A program made the position numbers and the translations under genes. Shown here in pieces: positions 1-6,614 of a stretch of DNA of 20,984 nt (position 1 is its first letter; every line of letters begins with the position of its first letter). Below the pieces are notes generated by a model, which searched no databases, was not told the DNA's origin, and saw nothing but the letters and a program-made list of their open reading frames with translations. Source of the stretch: Oribacterium sp. UBA5894 (GTDB lineage Bacteria > Bacillota > Clostridia > Lachnospirales > Lachnospiraceae); NCBI GenBank assembly GCA_002431355.1, contig DJEQ01000063.1, positions 1 to 20,984 on the forward strand. Reading direction: 5' to 3'.

Positions 1-55
1 AGGGTGCTAAGGAAAAATTACTCTAAGTGCCGCCAGGGGGACCTGGCTTGATTTT
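1..55 (+). terminator. Possible terminator hairpin at left edge
   Basis: A 6-bp stem GCCAGG/CCTGGC (32-37 with 42-47) closed by a GGGA (GNRA-type) loop is followed on the plus strand by TTGATTTTTC. It lies just beyond the stop codon of the minus-strand pectinesterase. The T-tract is on the plus-strand side, so it would best stop a plus-strand gene entering from the left and converging on the pectinesterase. The T-run is offset from the stem by four bases, so this is a weak call. Nothing else is visible in these 55 bases. Confidence 0.35.
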
Positions 56-1195
56 TCAACGAGCTCTCCGTATGGTTACAGATGGCACCCCCTCAGGCCC
101 TCGCGCTTCTGTGACAAACGGCACGACGCGCTTCCGTGTATAGGCAGCAGCTTCGGCATCACTCAGTTCTCTCACAAAGGGAGCGCATCCATCGCGCCGT
201 GCGCCCGGTCCCTCATTCTGGTACTCGAGGAACTGTACGGTGGCCTCGGCGTCCTCTTTATTCCAGTTATGAAAGCCGGCCGGATGAATGTGCGGACCGA
301 GATAGGAGTGCAGAATAACCACCTGGGCGAAATTTCGCCATGGGCGTCCCAGAAAGCAGCTCGCGGATGGACAGTCGGAGAGAAATCGACAGTGGTCGAA
401 CACGTAACCATAGGTTTGCCCCTCCGGAGTTGAGGCTGCGGTTGCAAAGCCTCGTGGTGAAGGTGCAGGCACGTCAAGCTTCGCACGATCCTTCTGATAA
501 ATCGTGCACTCCTCGAAGTATGCTGTCGCGGAGCCAAAGATAAAGTCGATATCTCCCTCAATCCAACAATGGTGATAGTACTGCCGCCCATTTCGACGAG
601 GTGCATACTGCTTCGGACCGATGAATCCGTTTTTCTCGATTTCCTTCGGTGGGAGCGGACCCGTAAAAAGCGTATCCTGCCAGCCTCGAAGATATATGTG
701 GTCGAACGTAAGGGCATCACCGTCCGCATAGAGTGCGATGGCCTGTCCAATATCTGGTCCGGCACCGGCGGTGTTCTCCACAGTGAGATTATAAAGCTGG
801 ACCTGGTCTGCATCGATGAGCATCGTGTAGCTCCGAAAGGTCCCGAGCTTTCCAATGTCGGGAGAGGGCATATAGCCGTAAAGCGCATAGGAGATGCGGG
901 TTTCCTCTGCATCCTCACCGAGCAGGGTGAGGTGCGGTGTCTGAATCGTCACCTGCTCCTGGTACAGGCCCTTCTCGATCCAGATGCATTCACCGGACCA
1001 TGGAATTCCCGCGTCCAGCGCTTTTCTATAGGAAGAAGTCGCGGCATCGATGGCCGCCTGGACGGTAGTAAAAAAGCATGTTGATGCCAGTGCATTGACC
1101 GGCAGCTGGATGTGTTGAAATGCAGTCTGAGCCTTCTTCCTAAGATGCATCCGAGCTGTATCGCTTGCAGGAGTGTCTTTCGATACAAGCAGCAT
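56..1195 (-). CDS. Pectinesterase (pectin methylesterase, CE8), apparently cytoplasmic
   Basis: This 379-residue enzyme is predicted to hydrolyse methyl esters of homogalacturonan, giving demethylated oligogalacturonate and methanol. It shows the right-handed beta-helix signatures of carbohydrate esterase family 8: GQAIAL (Q151), GWQDTLF at 171-177 (Q173, and D174 as the general acid), DIDFIFGSA at 215-223 (D217 as nucleophile) and LGRPWR at 282-287 (R284). The catalytic set is complete. The start is supported by AAAGGAG placed 6 nt before ATG on the minus strand. The N-terminus is charged and has no hydrophobic signal segment, unlike typical secreted pectinesterases, so it probably acts inside the cell on imported methylated oligomers. 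It is transcribed away from the GH28 gene from a promoter near 1391-1418 with a structured leader of about 190 nt. Confidence 0.93.
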   Translation of the reverse strand: MLLVSKDTPASDTARMHLRKKAQTAFQHIQLPVNALASTCFFTTVQAAIDAATSSYRKALDAGIPWSGECIWIEKGLYQEQVTIQTPHLTLLGEDAEETRISYALYGYMPSPDIGKLGTFRSYTMLIDADQVQLYNLTVENTAGAGPDIGQAIALYADGDALTFDHIYLRGWQDTLFTGPLPPKEIEKNGFIGPKQYAPRRNGRQYYHHCWIEGDIDFIFGSATAYFEECTIYQKDRAKLDVPAPSPRGFATAASTPEGQTYGYVFDHCRFLSDCPSASCFLGRPWRNFAQVVILHSYLGPHIHPAGFHNWNKEDAEATVQFLEYQNEGPGARRDGCAPFVRELSDAEAAAYTRKRVVPFVTEARGPEGVPSVTIRRAR

Positions 1196-1248
1196 GAAAC
1201 TCTCCTTTCGTTGTCCTTTAAGCTGGTTCTGTGTGGATCAGGCAAGGA

Positions 1249-1378
1249 GACGATGCCATCCATATGCGCTTTCAGCGCAGGCATCGTCGCTTGATTTTAT
1301 CGCTGTCGCGATAAAACAGCCTCGCCGCCTGGGGGCATCCACGCGCCGCTCCGCGCATTGCGCGGCCCTCTCGTGGAT
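1249..1378 (-). ncRNA. Structured 5' leader of the pectinesterase mRNA: three consecutive hairpins
   Basis: Three inverted repeats lie in tandem. The first is GACGATGCC (1249-1257) with GGCATCGTC (1280-1288), enclosing TGCGCT/AGCGCA (1265-1270 with 1274-1279). The second is TTTTATCGC (1295-1303) with GCGATAAAA (1308-1316), a perfect 9-bp stem with a 4-nt loop. The third is ATCCACG (1337-1343) with CGTGGAT (1372-1378), enclosing CCGCGC/GCGCGG (1351-1356 with 1360-1365). If the minus-strand promoter at 1391-1418 is used, all three fall in the 5' UTR of the pectinesterase mRNA. No T-run follows any of them on the minus strand, so none is a standard terminator. I do not recognise a known riboswitch class. 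A dispersed repeat is the main alternative. Confidence 0.5.
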
Positions 1379-1390
1379 TCGTTCCTTTCC

Positions 1391-1418
1391 ATTATAGAAT
1401 AATTTCATGGCAGCTCAA
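1391..1418 (-). promoter_or_regulatory. Sigma-A promoter for pectinesterase
   Basis: On the minus strand, TTGAGC (complement of 1413-1418) and a perfect TATAAT (complement of 1391-1396) are separated by 16 nt. Transcription would start near 1384 and give a leader of about 190 nt before the ATG at 1195. Confidence 0.7.
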
Positions 1419-1441
1419 CTATTCGGCTATCAAAAATCATA

Positions 1442-1455
1442 AAAAAGCGCTTACA
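1442..1455. promoter_or_regulatory. cre-like (CcpA) or LacI-type operator
   Basis: The 14-mer AAAAAGCGCTTACA agrees with the catabolite-responsive element pattern TGWAARCGYTWWCA at 12 positions, including the AAGCGCTT core. It sits between the divergent pectinesterase and polygalacturonase genes, upstream of the pectinesterase -35 box. Carbon catabolite control of pectin genes is expected in Firmicutes. A dedicated LacI-family regulator could use the same kind of site. Confidence 0.55.
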
Positions 1456-1514
1456 AAAGAGATAATAAACAGAGAATTTGTATCCGATTAGATAAGTGCG
1501 AGCAAAATGGCTCC

Positions 1515-1551
1515 TTTTACATAAGCTTTATGTGAAAAATGCTCGTATACT
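1515..1551 (+). promoter_or_regulatory. Palindromic operator and -10 element upstream of GH28 gene
   Basis: TTTT-ACATAA-GCT-TTATGT-G-AAAA (1515-1538) is a near-perfect palindrome. TATACT at 1546-1551 resembles a -10 box but has no -35 at 16-18 nt, and the palindrome covers that position. CGAGCA (1499-1504) and TGCTCG (1540-1545) form an outer inverted repeat around it. The layout suggests an activator-dependent or repressor-blocked promoter for the polygalacturonase/transporter genes. The regulator is unknown; the AraC protein at 7846-8883 is one candidate. Confidence 0.45.
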
Positions 1552-1626
1552 GAAATCATGAACGAGATGGATTGGTAATGTTTCATAATGTTAATTATTT
1601 GACCAGCCACTCGGAGGAGAAAAACG

Positions 1627-3204
1627 ATGAAATTCACGATTCGAGCGGTGTTTAAGCGAAGCGTAACCATCGAATTAGACAATGAGACCATCTGCTATGC
1701 GTCGAAGCCGTATCGCGTGCTCCTGAATGGAGAGGAGCGCATCCGGTCGAAGCTGAACGTGCTGACGCTGGAGGGGCTCCAGCCGGATACGGAGTATACG
1801 CTGACGGTGAAAACCGATGAGGAAGAGGAAACACAGTTCTTCCATACAGAAGTGGAATCCGTACTGCTGGATGTTCGAGCCTTCGGAGCAGCGGGAGATG
1901 GGCAGCAGGACGATACCGTATATCTTCAGGCGGCGATCAGCGCCTGCCCGGAAAACGGTACAGTCTATGTGCCGGCAGGAACCTGGCGTACACGGCCACT
2001 CTTCATGAAGAGCCATATGAGTCTGTGGCTTGAGGAGGGGGCGGTGCTTCAGGGAGATCCGGACCGACAGCATTATCCACAGCTGCCAGGCATGACGAAG
2101 ACGACCGACGGAAAGGATGAGTACAATCTCTCAAGCTGGGAAGGAAATCCGGAAACGTCGTTTGCTTCTCTGATTACCGGAATTCAGGTTGAGCATCTGG
2201 ACATCGTCGGAAAAGGACACATCAATGGCGGTGGTGCCCAGGGGGACTGGTGGCAGGAGCCGAAGAAGAAGCGGATCGCGTGGCGGCCGAATACACTGTT
2301 CTTTAATCATTGCCAGCACGTACGGCTTCAGTCCATTACGGTTGAGAATTCACCGAGCTGGACGGTTCATCCATACTATACCGATCATATCGGAGTGTAC
2401 AATGTGACGATCTTCAACCCTTCGGACTCACCGAATACCGATGGCTTCGATCCAGAGAGCTGTGACGATATCCTGATTCTCGGAACGACGATATCCGTGG
2501 GAGATGACTGTATCGCCATCAAGTCCGGAAAGTACTACATGAGCGAGAAGCATCACAAGATCGCCGATCACTTTACCATACGAAATTCCTTCCTGGAACG
2601 GGGACATGGCAGTGTGACCGTAGGGTCGGAGGCGGCCGGTGGTGTACAGAATGTGGAGGTTTCGCAGTGCATTTTTGATGGCACGGATCGAGGACTTCGC
2701 ATCAAAACCCGGCGTGGCCGCGGACCAAAGGCACTCTATGATCACATCTTTTTTCATCATATAGAAATGAAGAATGTGCATATGCCGTTCACCTTCAACA
2801 TGTTTTACTTCTGTGATCCGGATGGACACAGTGACTATGTACAGAATCAGAGCTTTCATCCCGTGGATGATCGAACGCCGACCATCGGAACGATCCGGGC
2901 AGAAAACATCGTCTGCACGGGGGTGGATGCCTGTATGCTGGTAGCCTATGGCCTGCCAGAGCGTTACATTGAGCATATTGCTCTGAAGAACATTACGGCG
3001 ACCTTCCTTCCGAAAACGGAACGCTCGCCGCGTCAGACGATTATGATGGACAACTTTCCAGCCATGACGGGGCGAAGCATTTATGCACGGAACGTGAAAC
3101 GGCTTTCACTTGAAAACATTGAGATTACAGGTTCGGATGATACGGAACCGGTCCTGCAGGATGTGATGGATTACGAGGGCATTCACGTTGTACTCAATTC
3201 ATAA
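1627..3204 (+). CDS. Polygalacturonase / exo-poly-galacturonosidase-like (GH28), cytoplasmic
   Basis: This 525-residue glycoside hydrolase family 28 protein is predicted to cleave alpha-1,4 galacturonosyl linkages by inversion. Residues about 1-75 form a beta-rich, fibronectin III-like lead domain. The parallel beta-helix begins at VRAFGAAGDGQQDDT, a common GH28 entry motif. All four signatures are present: NTDGFD (D272), GDDCIAIKSG (D293 and D294), RGHGSVTVGSE (H327) and RIK (R358, K360). There is no signal peptide; the protein starts MKFTIRAVF. This fits an intracellular exo-acting enzyme on imported oligogalacturonides better than a secreted endo-enzyme. GGAGGAGA 6 nt before the ATG fixes the start. 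The gene leads a plus-strand series with the sugar transporter. Specificity for galacturonan versus rhamnogalacturonan cannot be settled here. Confidence 0.93.
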   Translation: MKFTIRAVFKRSVTIELDNETICYASKPYRVLLNGEERIRSKLNVLTLEGLQPDTEYTLTVKTDEEEETQFFHTEVESVLLDVRAFGAAGDGQQDDTVYLQAAISACPENGTVYVPAGTWRTRPLFMKSHMSLWLEEGAVLQGDPDRQHYPQLPGMTKTTDGKDEYNLSSWEGNPETSFASLITGIQVEHLDIVGKGHINGGGAQGDWWQEPKKKRIAWRPNTLFFNHCQHVRLQSITVENSPSWTVHPYYTDHIGVYNVTIFNPSDSPNTDGFDPESCDDILILGTTISVGDDCIAIKSGKYYMSEKHHKIADHFTIRNSFLERGHGSVTVGSEAAGGVQNVEVSQCIFDGTDRGLRIKTRRGRGPKALYDHIFFHHIEMKNVHMPFTFNMFYFCDPDGHSDYVQNQSFHPVDDRTPTIGTIRAENIVCTGVDACMLVAYGLPERYIEHIALKNITATFLPKTERSPRQTIMMDNFPAMTGRSIYARNVKRLSLENIEITGSDDTEPVLQDVMDYEGIHVVLNS

Positions 3205-3215
3205 GGTGTTAATTT

Positions 3216-3262
3216 AGATCAAATGATCTTTATGTATCTGGAGCAGATTGCTCCTAAGGAGG
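3216..3262 (+). promoter_or_regulatory. Two leader hairpins and Shine-Dalgarno of the binding-protein gene
   Basis: AGATC/GATCT (3216-3220 with 3225-3229) is followed by GGAGCA/TGCTCC (3240-3245 with 3249-3254), then TAAGGAGG (SD at 3256-3262) and ATG at 3268. The CTCC at 3251-3254 can pair either with the upstream GGAG or with the SD itself, so the upstream arm could keep the ribosome binding site open. Its position between GH28 and an abundantly needed lipoprotein also fits an mRNA-stabilising or processing element. Confidence 0.45.
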
Positions 3263-3267
3263 TAAAA

Positions 3268-4644
3268 ATGAAAAAATCATTCACAAAGGTACTTGCAGGT
3301 TCACTTGCAGCATCCATGGTTCTCGGCCTTGCAGCATGCGGCTCATCCAGCTCTGGATCGACCGGCACGCAGGAGGCTGTAGAGACCACCAAGGCCGCAG
3401 AGGCAGCGGCTGCAACGACGGCCGCCGCAAAGGAGGCTTCCAGCGGGGATGTGAACCTTCGAATTTCATGGTGGGGCGGTGATTCCAGACACAATGCGAC
3501 GCTTCAGGTACTGGATGAATATATGGCAGCCAATCCAAATGTGAAGATCGAGTCCGAGTATGGTGCATGGTCTGGCTGGCAGGATAAGATTGCCACCCAG
3601 ATTGCAGGTAATTCAGAGCCGGATCTTTTCCAGATCAACTGGAACTGGCTGTGGCAGTTCAGCCCGGATGGCACACGCTTCGTTGACATGAAGACCCTTT
3701 CTGATTTCGACCTTTCACAGTATGATCAGTCACTTCTGGACCTTATGACGATCAACGACCATGTACTTGGTGTTCCAGTTTCTTCCACGGGCCGTGTATT
3801 CTACTGGAACAAGGCAACCTTTGAGAAGGCAGGACTGGAGGTTCCGAAGAGCTTCGCAGATCTTCTGGCAGCAGGACCTGTTTTCCAGGAGAAGCTTGGT
3901 GATGATTACTATCCAATGGCCTGCGGTACGCTGGATCTGACCATTCTTCTTACCTACTACATGCAGGAGAAGTACAACAAGGCATGGGTAGAGGATGGTA
4001 AGCTGAACTATACAGAGGATGAGCTTGCGGATGGCTTCGATTTCTTAAAGAGCCTCGAGAAGAACCACGTCATTCCGACACAGGAGAAGCTGAAGGGCGA
4101 TGGTGCTGATTCTCTGGATAAGAACCCGAACTTCATCGATGGTCACTATGCAGGTGTTCTGGAGTGGGATTCTTCCATCAAGAAGCTTCAGAAGGCACTC
4201 GATGAAAATCAGGAACTCGTCATCGGTGAGTATCCGGCAGACTATGGTACACCGGCAACCGTTTACAAGGTTTCCATGGGCTTCGCCATTTCTCCGAACT
4301 CTCAGCATCCGGAAGAGGCAGCAAAGCTTCTCAACTACATGCTGAATGGCGATGGCGTCAAGACGCTGGCACTCGAGAGAGGCGTTCCAGCTTCGCATGC
4401 TGCACAGGAAACACTGAAGAATGAGGGCATGCTCGAGGGTCTCACCTATGAAGCAAATCAGCTGGCAAGCGCAAATGCTCCATTCGCACTTTCTCCATAC
4501 TATGAGGATTCTGCACTGAAGGATGATGCAGAGGGTGCTTACCAGGAAATCATGAACAACATGTCCTACGATGATGAGGATTCGAAGGATCTTGCACAGG
4601 AAATGATCGATGCCGTAGATGAGGTTGAGTCCTCCAAGGCTTAA
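3268..4644 (+). CDS. ABC transporter sugar-binding lipoprotein (CUT1, probable pectin oligosaccharide)
   Basis: This 458-residue extracellular solute-binding protein (family 1) captures oligosaccharides for the two permeases downstream. The N-terminus is a lipoprotein signal, MKKSFTKVLAGSLAAS, then LAAC with the acylated Cys at residue 24. A Ser/Gly/Thr/Ala-rich tether follows to about residue 70, a pattern common in Lachnospiraceae. The mature fold starts at LRISWWGGDSRHNATL and is rich in aromatic residues (NWNWLWQF) suited to sugar stacking. An upstream in-frame start at 3223 exists, but AAGGAGG at 3256-3262 and the signal peptide fix the start at 3268. Neighbouring GH28, GH105 and CE8 genes imply oligogalacturonide or rhamnogalacturonide cargo; this is inference. 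The gene is followed by a GC-rich hairpin. Confidence 0.93.
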   Translation: MKKSFTKVLAGSLAASMVLGLAACGSSSSGSTGTQEAVETTKAAEAAAATTAAAKEASSGDVNLRISWWGGDSRHNATLQVLDEYMAANPNVKIESEYGAWSGWQDKIATQIAGNSEPDLFQINWNWLWQFSPDGTRFVDMKTLSDFDLSQYDQSLLDLMTINDHVLGVPVSSTGRVFYWNKATFEKAGLEVPKSFADLLAAGPVFQEKLGDDYYPMACGTLDLTILLTYYMQEKYNKAWVEDGKLNYTEDELADGFDFLKSLEKNHVIPTQEKLKGDGADSLDKNPNFIDGHYAGVLEWDSSIKKLQKALDENQELVIGEYPADYGTPATVYKVSMGFAISPNSQHPEEAAKLLNYMLNGDGVKTLALERGVPASHAAQETLKNEGMLEGLTYEANQLASANAPFALSPYYEDSALKDDAEGAYQEIMNNMSYDDEDSKDLAQEMIDAVDEVESSKA

Positions 4645-4664
4645 TTCAGACAAAGGTTTTACAT

Positions 4665-4688
4665 GTCCGGGTCCGTTCGGGCCCGGGC
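4665..4688 (+). other. GC-rich intercistronic hairpin after the binding-protein gene
   Basis: GTCCGGGTCC (4665-4674) pairs over 10 bp, with two G-T wobbles, to GGGCCCGGGC (4679-4688) around a GTTC loop. No T-run follows, so it is probably not a full terminator. In binding-protein operons such hairpins stabilise the upstream mRNA and lower permease expression, as with the malE-malF intercistronic repeats. A second imperfect pairing, GGCTCGCAC (4702-4710) with GTGCGAACC (4739-4747), lies before the permease start. Confidence 0.55.
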
Positions 4689-4776
4689 ATCTTCCGTAGA
4701 AGGCTCGCACGAAGCGATTCCTTCCTTTCAACCGCAGGTGCGAACCACTACGTACCGTTTTTTATGAGGTAGACGT

Positions 4777-5685
4777 ATGTCAAACACAAAAACAGTGAAG
4801 TCCTCCAGCCGATTCTGGAAGGAAAACAAGGGACTGCTCTTCATTCTTCCGTGGCTGATCGGATTTCTGGTATTTAAGGGATATCCTTTTCTTTCATCGC
4901 TGGTGTACAGCTTCAGTGATGAATCCCTTTTTGAAGGCATCAGTAAATGGGGACTTTTCAATTATGTGAAAATCTTTACCGATCGTAAGATCAAGACGGC
5001 CTTTATGACCACCTTTAAATATGCGTTCATGACCGTACCGCTGAAGCTCATCTTCGCACTCTTCATTGCATACATCCTGAACTTTAAGATCAAGGGTGTG
5101 AAGATGTTCCGTACGATTTACTATATTCCATCCATCCTCGGTTCTTCTGTGGCCATCGCGGTACTCTGGAAGGCGATTTTCAAGGATGATGGTATCATCA
5201 ACATGATTCTCGGATTCTTCGGTGTGGCTGGCCCACACTGGCTGTCAAATAAAACCGCAGCCCTGTTCATCATCTGCTTACTGCGTGTATGGCAGTTCGG
5301 TTCGACCATGGTCATCTTCCTGGCTGCACTGAAGGGCGTATCTCCGGATCTCTATGAGGCGGCTTCCCTTGATGGCGCAGGCAAGTGGCGTCAGTTCTTC
5401 ACAATTACGGTTCCGCTGATCACACCGGTTATTTTCTATAATCTGGTGACGCAGCTCGTACAGGCCTTCCAGGAATTCAATGGACCGTACATCATTACCC
5501 AGGGTGGTCCGCGTGGTGCAACCACACTGGTATCACTTCTGATTTATAACAATGCCTTTAAGAAGTACGATATGGGACTTGCCAGTGCACAGGCATGGGT
5601 ACTGTTCATCATTCTGATGATCTTTACGGCAATCCTTCAGTACAGCCAGAAGCATTGGGTTTACTATTCGGATGAGGAGGCATAA
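4777..5685 (+). CDS. Sugar ABC transporter permease 1 (CUT1, MalF/UgpA/LplB-like)
   Basis: This 302-residue integral membrane subunit forms half of the translocation pore of a carbohydrate importer. About six hydrophobic segments are visible, the first at LLFILPWLIGFLVF (residues 20-35). The cytoplasmic EAA loop that contacts the ATPase is clear: EAASLDGAGKWRQF, followed by a VPLITP helix end, at about residues 193-213. The start has a modest GAGGT placed 6 nt upstream and no better alternative nearby. It is followed after 2 bp by the second permease, with which it must form the heterodimer. No ATP-binding subunit gene is present in the locus, so a shared MsmX/MsmK-type ATPase encoded elsewhere is the likely partner (inference from known Gram-positive CUT1 systems). 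Confidence 0.93.
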   Translation: MSNTKTVKSSSRFWKENKGLLFILPWLIGFLVFKGYPFLSSLVYSFSDESLFEGISKWGLFNYVKIFTDRKIKTAFMTTFKYAFMTVPLKLIFALFIAYILNFKIKGVKMFRTIYYIPSILGSSVAIAVLWKAIFKDDGIINMILGFFGVAGPHWLSNKTAALFIICLLRVWQFGSTMVIFLAALKGVSPDLYEAASLDGAGKWRQFFTITVPLITPVIFYNLVTQLVQAFQEFNGPYIITQGGPRGATTLVSLLIYNNAFKKYDMGLASAQAWVLFIILMIFTAILQYSQKHWVYYSDEEA

Positions 5686-5687
5686 GC

Positions 5688-6545
5688 ATGACACTCGAGA
5701 GAAAAAGACAGATCATGACGGGCATCAAGTATCTCGTCCTGATAATCGTGGGCGTCATCATGATTTATCCACTGGTATGGATGGTGGGTGCATCCTTTAA
5801 GACCAATGCAGAAATCTTTTCGAGCATTGGCTTTATCCCGAAGCATCCGACGACGCAGGGGTATATCGATGCGATGAGAGGCTACGGCGGCGATATCAAC
5901 ATCTGGATTGCCATGCTGAATACCTATAAGATCGTGATTCCGAAGGTAATCCTGACGATCATCTCGTGTACCTTCACTGCCTATGGCTTCGCACGGTTCA
6001 AGTTTAAAGGGCATGATGCATTATTTGCCCTCCTGATGGCGACCCTGTTCCTGCCAAACGTTGTTCTGAACGTTCCACAGTTCATTATGTACAACGGCTG
6101 GGGCTGGGTAGATTCTCCACTGTATCTTCCGCTGATTGTTCCGACGCTGTTTGCACAGGATACCTACTTCGTGTTCATGCTGATTCAGTTTCTCCGCAAT
6201 ATCCCGAAGGAGCTCGATGAGGCGGCGAAGATTGATGGCTGTTCCGCACTGGGAACGCTCTGGCATGTCATCGTGCCGGTACTGAAGCCGGCCATGACCT
6301 CTGCGGCGCTGTTCCAGTTCATGTGGTCCTCCAATGACTTTATGGGACCATTGCTGTATGTTTCCACGCCGAAGCGCTATCCGGCCGCCATTTTTGTAAA
6401 GATGTCCATGGATGCGGATACTGGATTCTCCTGGAACCGTATTCTGGCACTGTCCCTGATTTCGATTATTCCGTCGCTTGTTGTCTTCTTCCTGGCGCAG
6501 GATCAGTTTATTGATGGTGTTACAGCCGGCTCGGTGAAGGGTTAA
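5688..6545 (+). CDS. Sugar ABC transporter permease 2 (CUT1, MalG/UgpE-like)
   Basis: This 285-residue partner permease starts 2 bp after the first permease stop, with GAGGAGG overlapping the end of the upstream gene, so translation is probably coupled. It has a typical N-terminal membrane helix (YLVLIIVGVIMIYPLVWMV), several further hydrophobic segments, and the EAA loop EAAKIDGCSALGTLW followed by VIVPVLKP at about residues 177-200. The length is normal for MalG-type subunits. It forms the pore with the upstream permease and receives substrate from the lipoprotein encoded at 3268-4644. An imperfect terminator-like hairpin follows before the GH105 gene. Confidence 0.93.
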   Translation: MTLERKRQIMTGIKYLVLIIVGVIMIYPLVWMVGASFKTNAEIFSSIGFIPKHPTTQGYIDAMRGYGGDINIWIAMLNTYKIVIPKVILTIISCTFTAYGFARFKFKGHDALFALLMATLFLPNVVLNVPQFIMYNGWGWVDSPLYLPLIVPTLFAQDTYFVFMLIQFLRNIPKELDEAAKIDGCSALGTLWHVIVPVLKPAMTSAALFQFMWSSNDFMGPLLYVSTPKRYPAAIFVKMSMDADTGFSWNRILALSLISIIPSLVVFFLAQDQFIDGVTAGSVKG

Positions 6546-6570
6546 GCATGAAAGGAAAGGAAGGTATTCG

Positions 6571-6602
6571 GGGCTTTGCGTTACGCAGAGCCCTCCTTCT
6601 TT
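6571..6602 (+). terminator. Terminator-like hairpin between permease and GH105 genes
   Basis: GGGCTTTGCG (6571-6580) pairs with CGCAGAGCCC (6584-6593) over 10 bp with one G-T wobble and a 3-nt TTA loop. It is followed by TCCTTCTTT, an interrupted T-tract. It probably gives partial termination, so the hydrolase would be made at a lower level than the transporter. Confidence 0.5.
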
Positions 6603-6614
6603 GCAGGAGTATGT

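Noticed and set aside
949..1284. A minus-strand frame starting in the pectinesterase leader.
   Set aside because: It overlaps the pectinesterase in another frame, starts inside a hairpin, and has no ribosome binding site or family similarity.
3223..3267. An N-terminal extension of the binding lipoprotein.
   Set aside because: The signal peptide and strong AAGGAGG place the start at 3268; the extension would bury the signal sequence.
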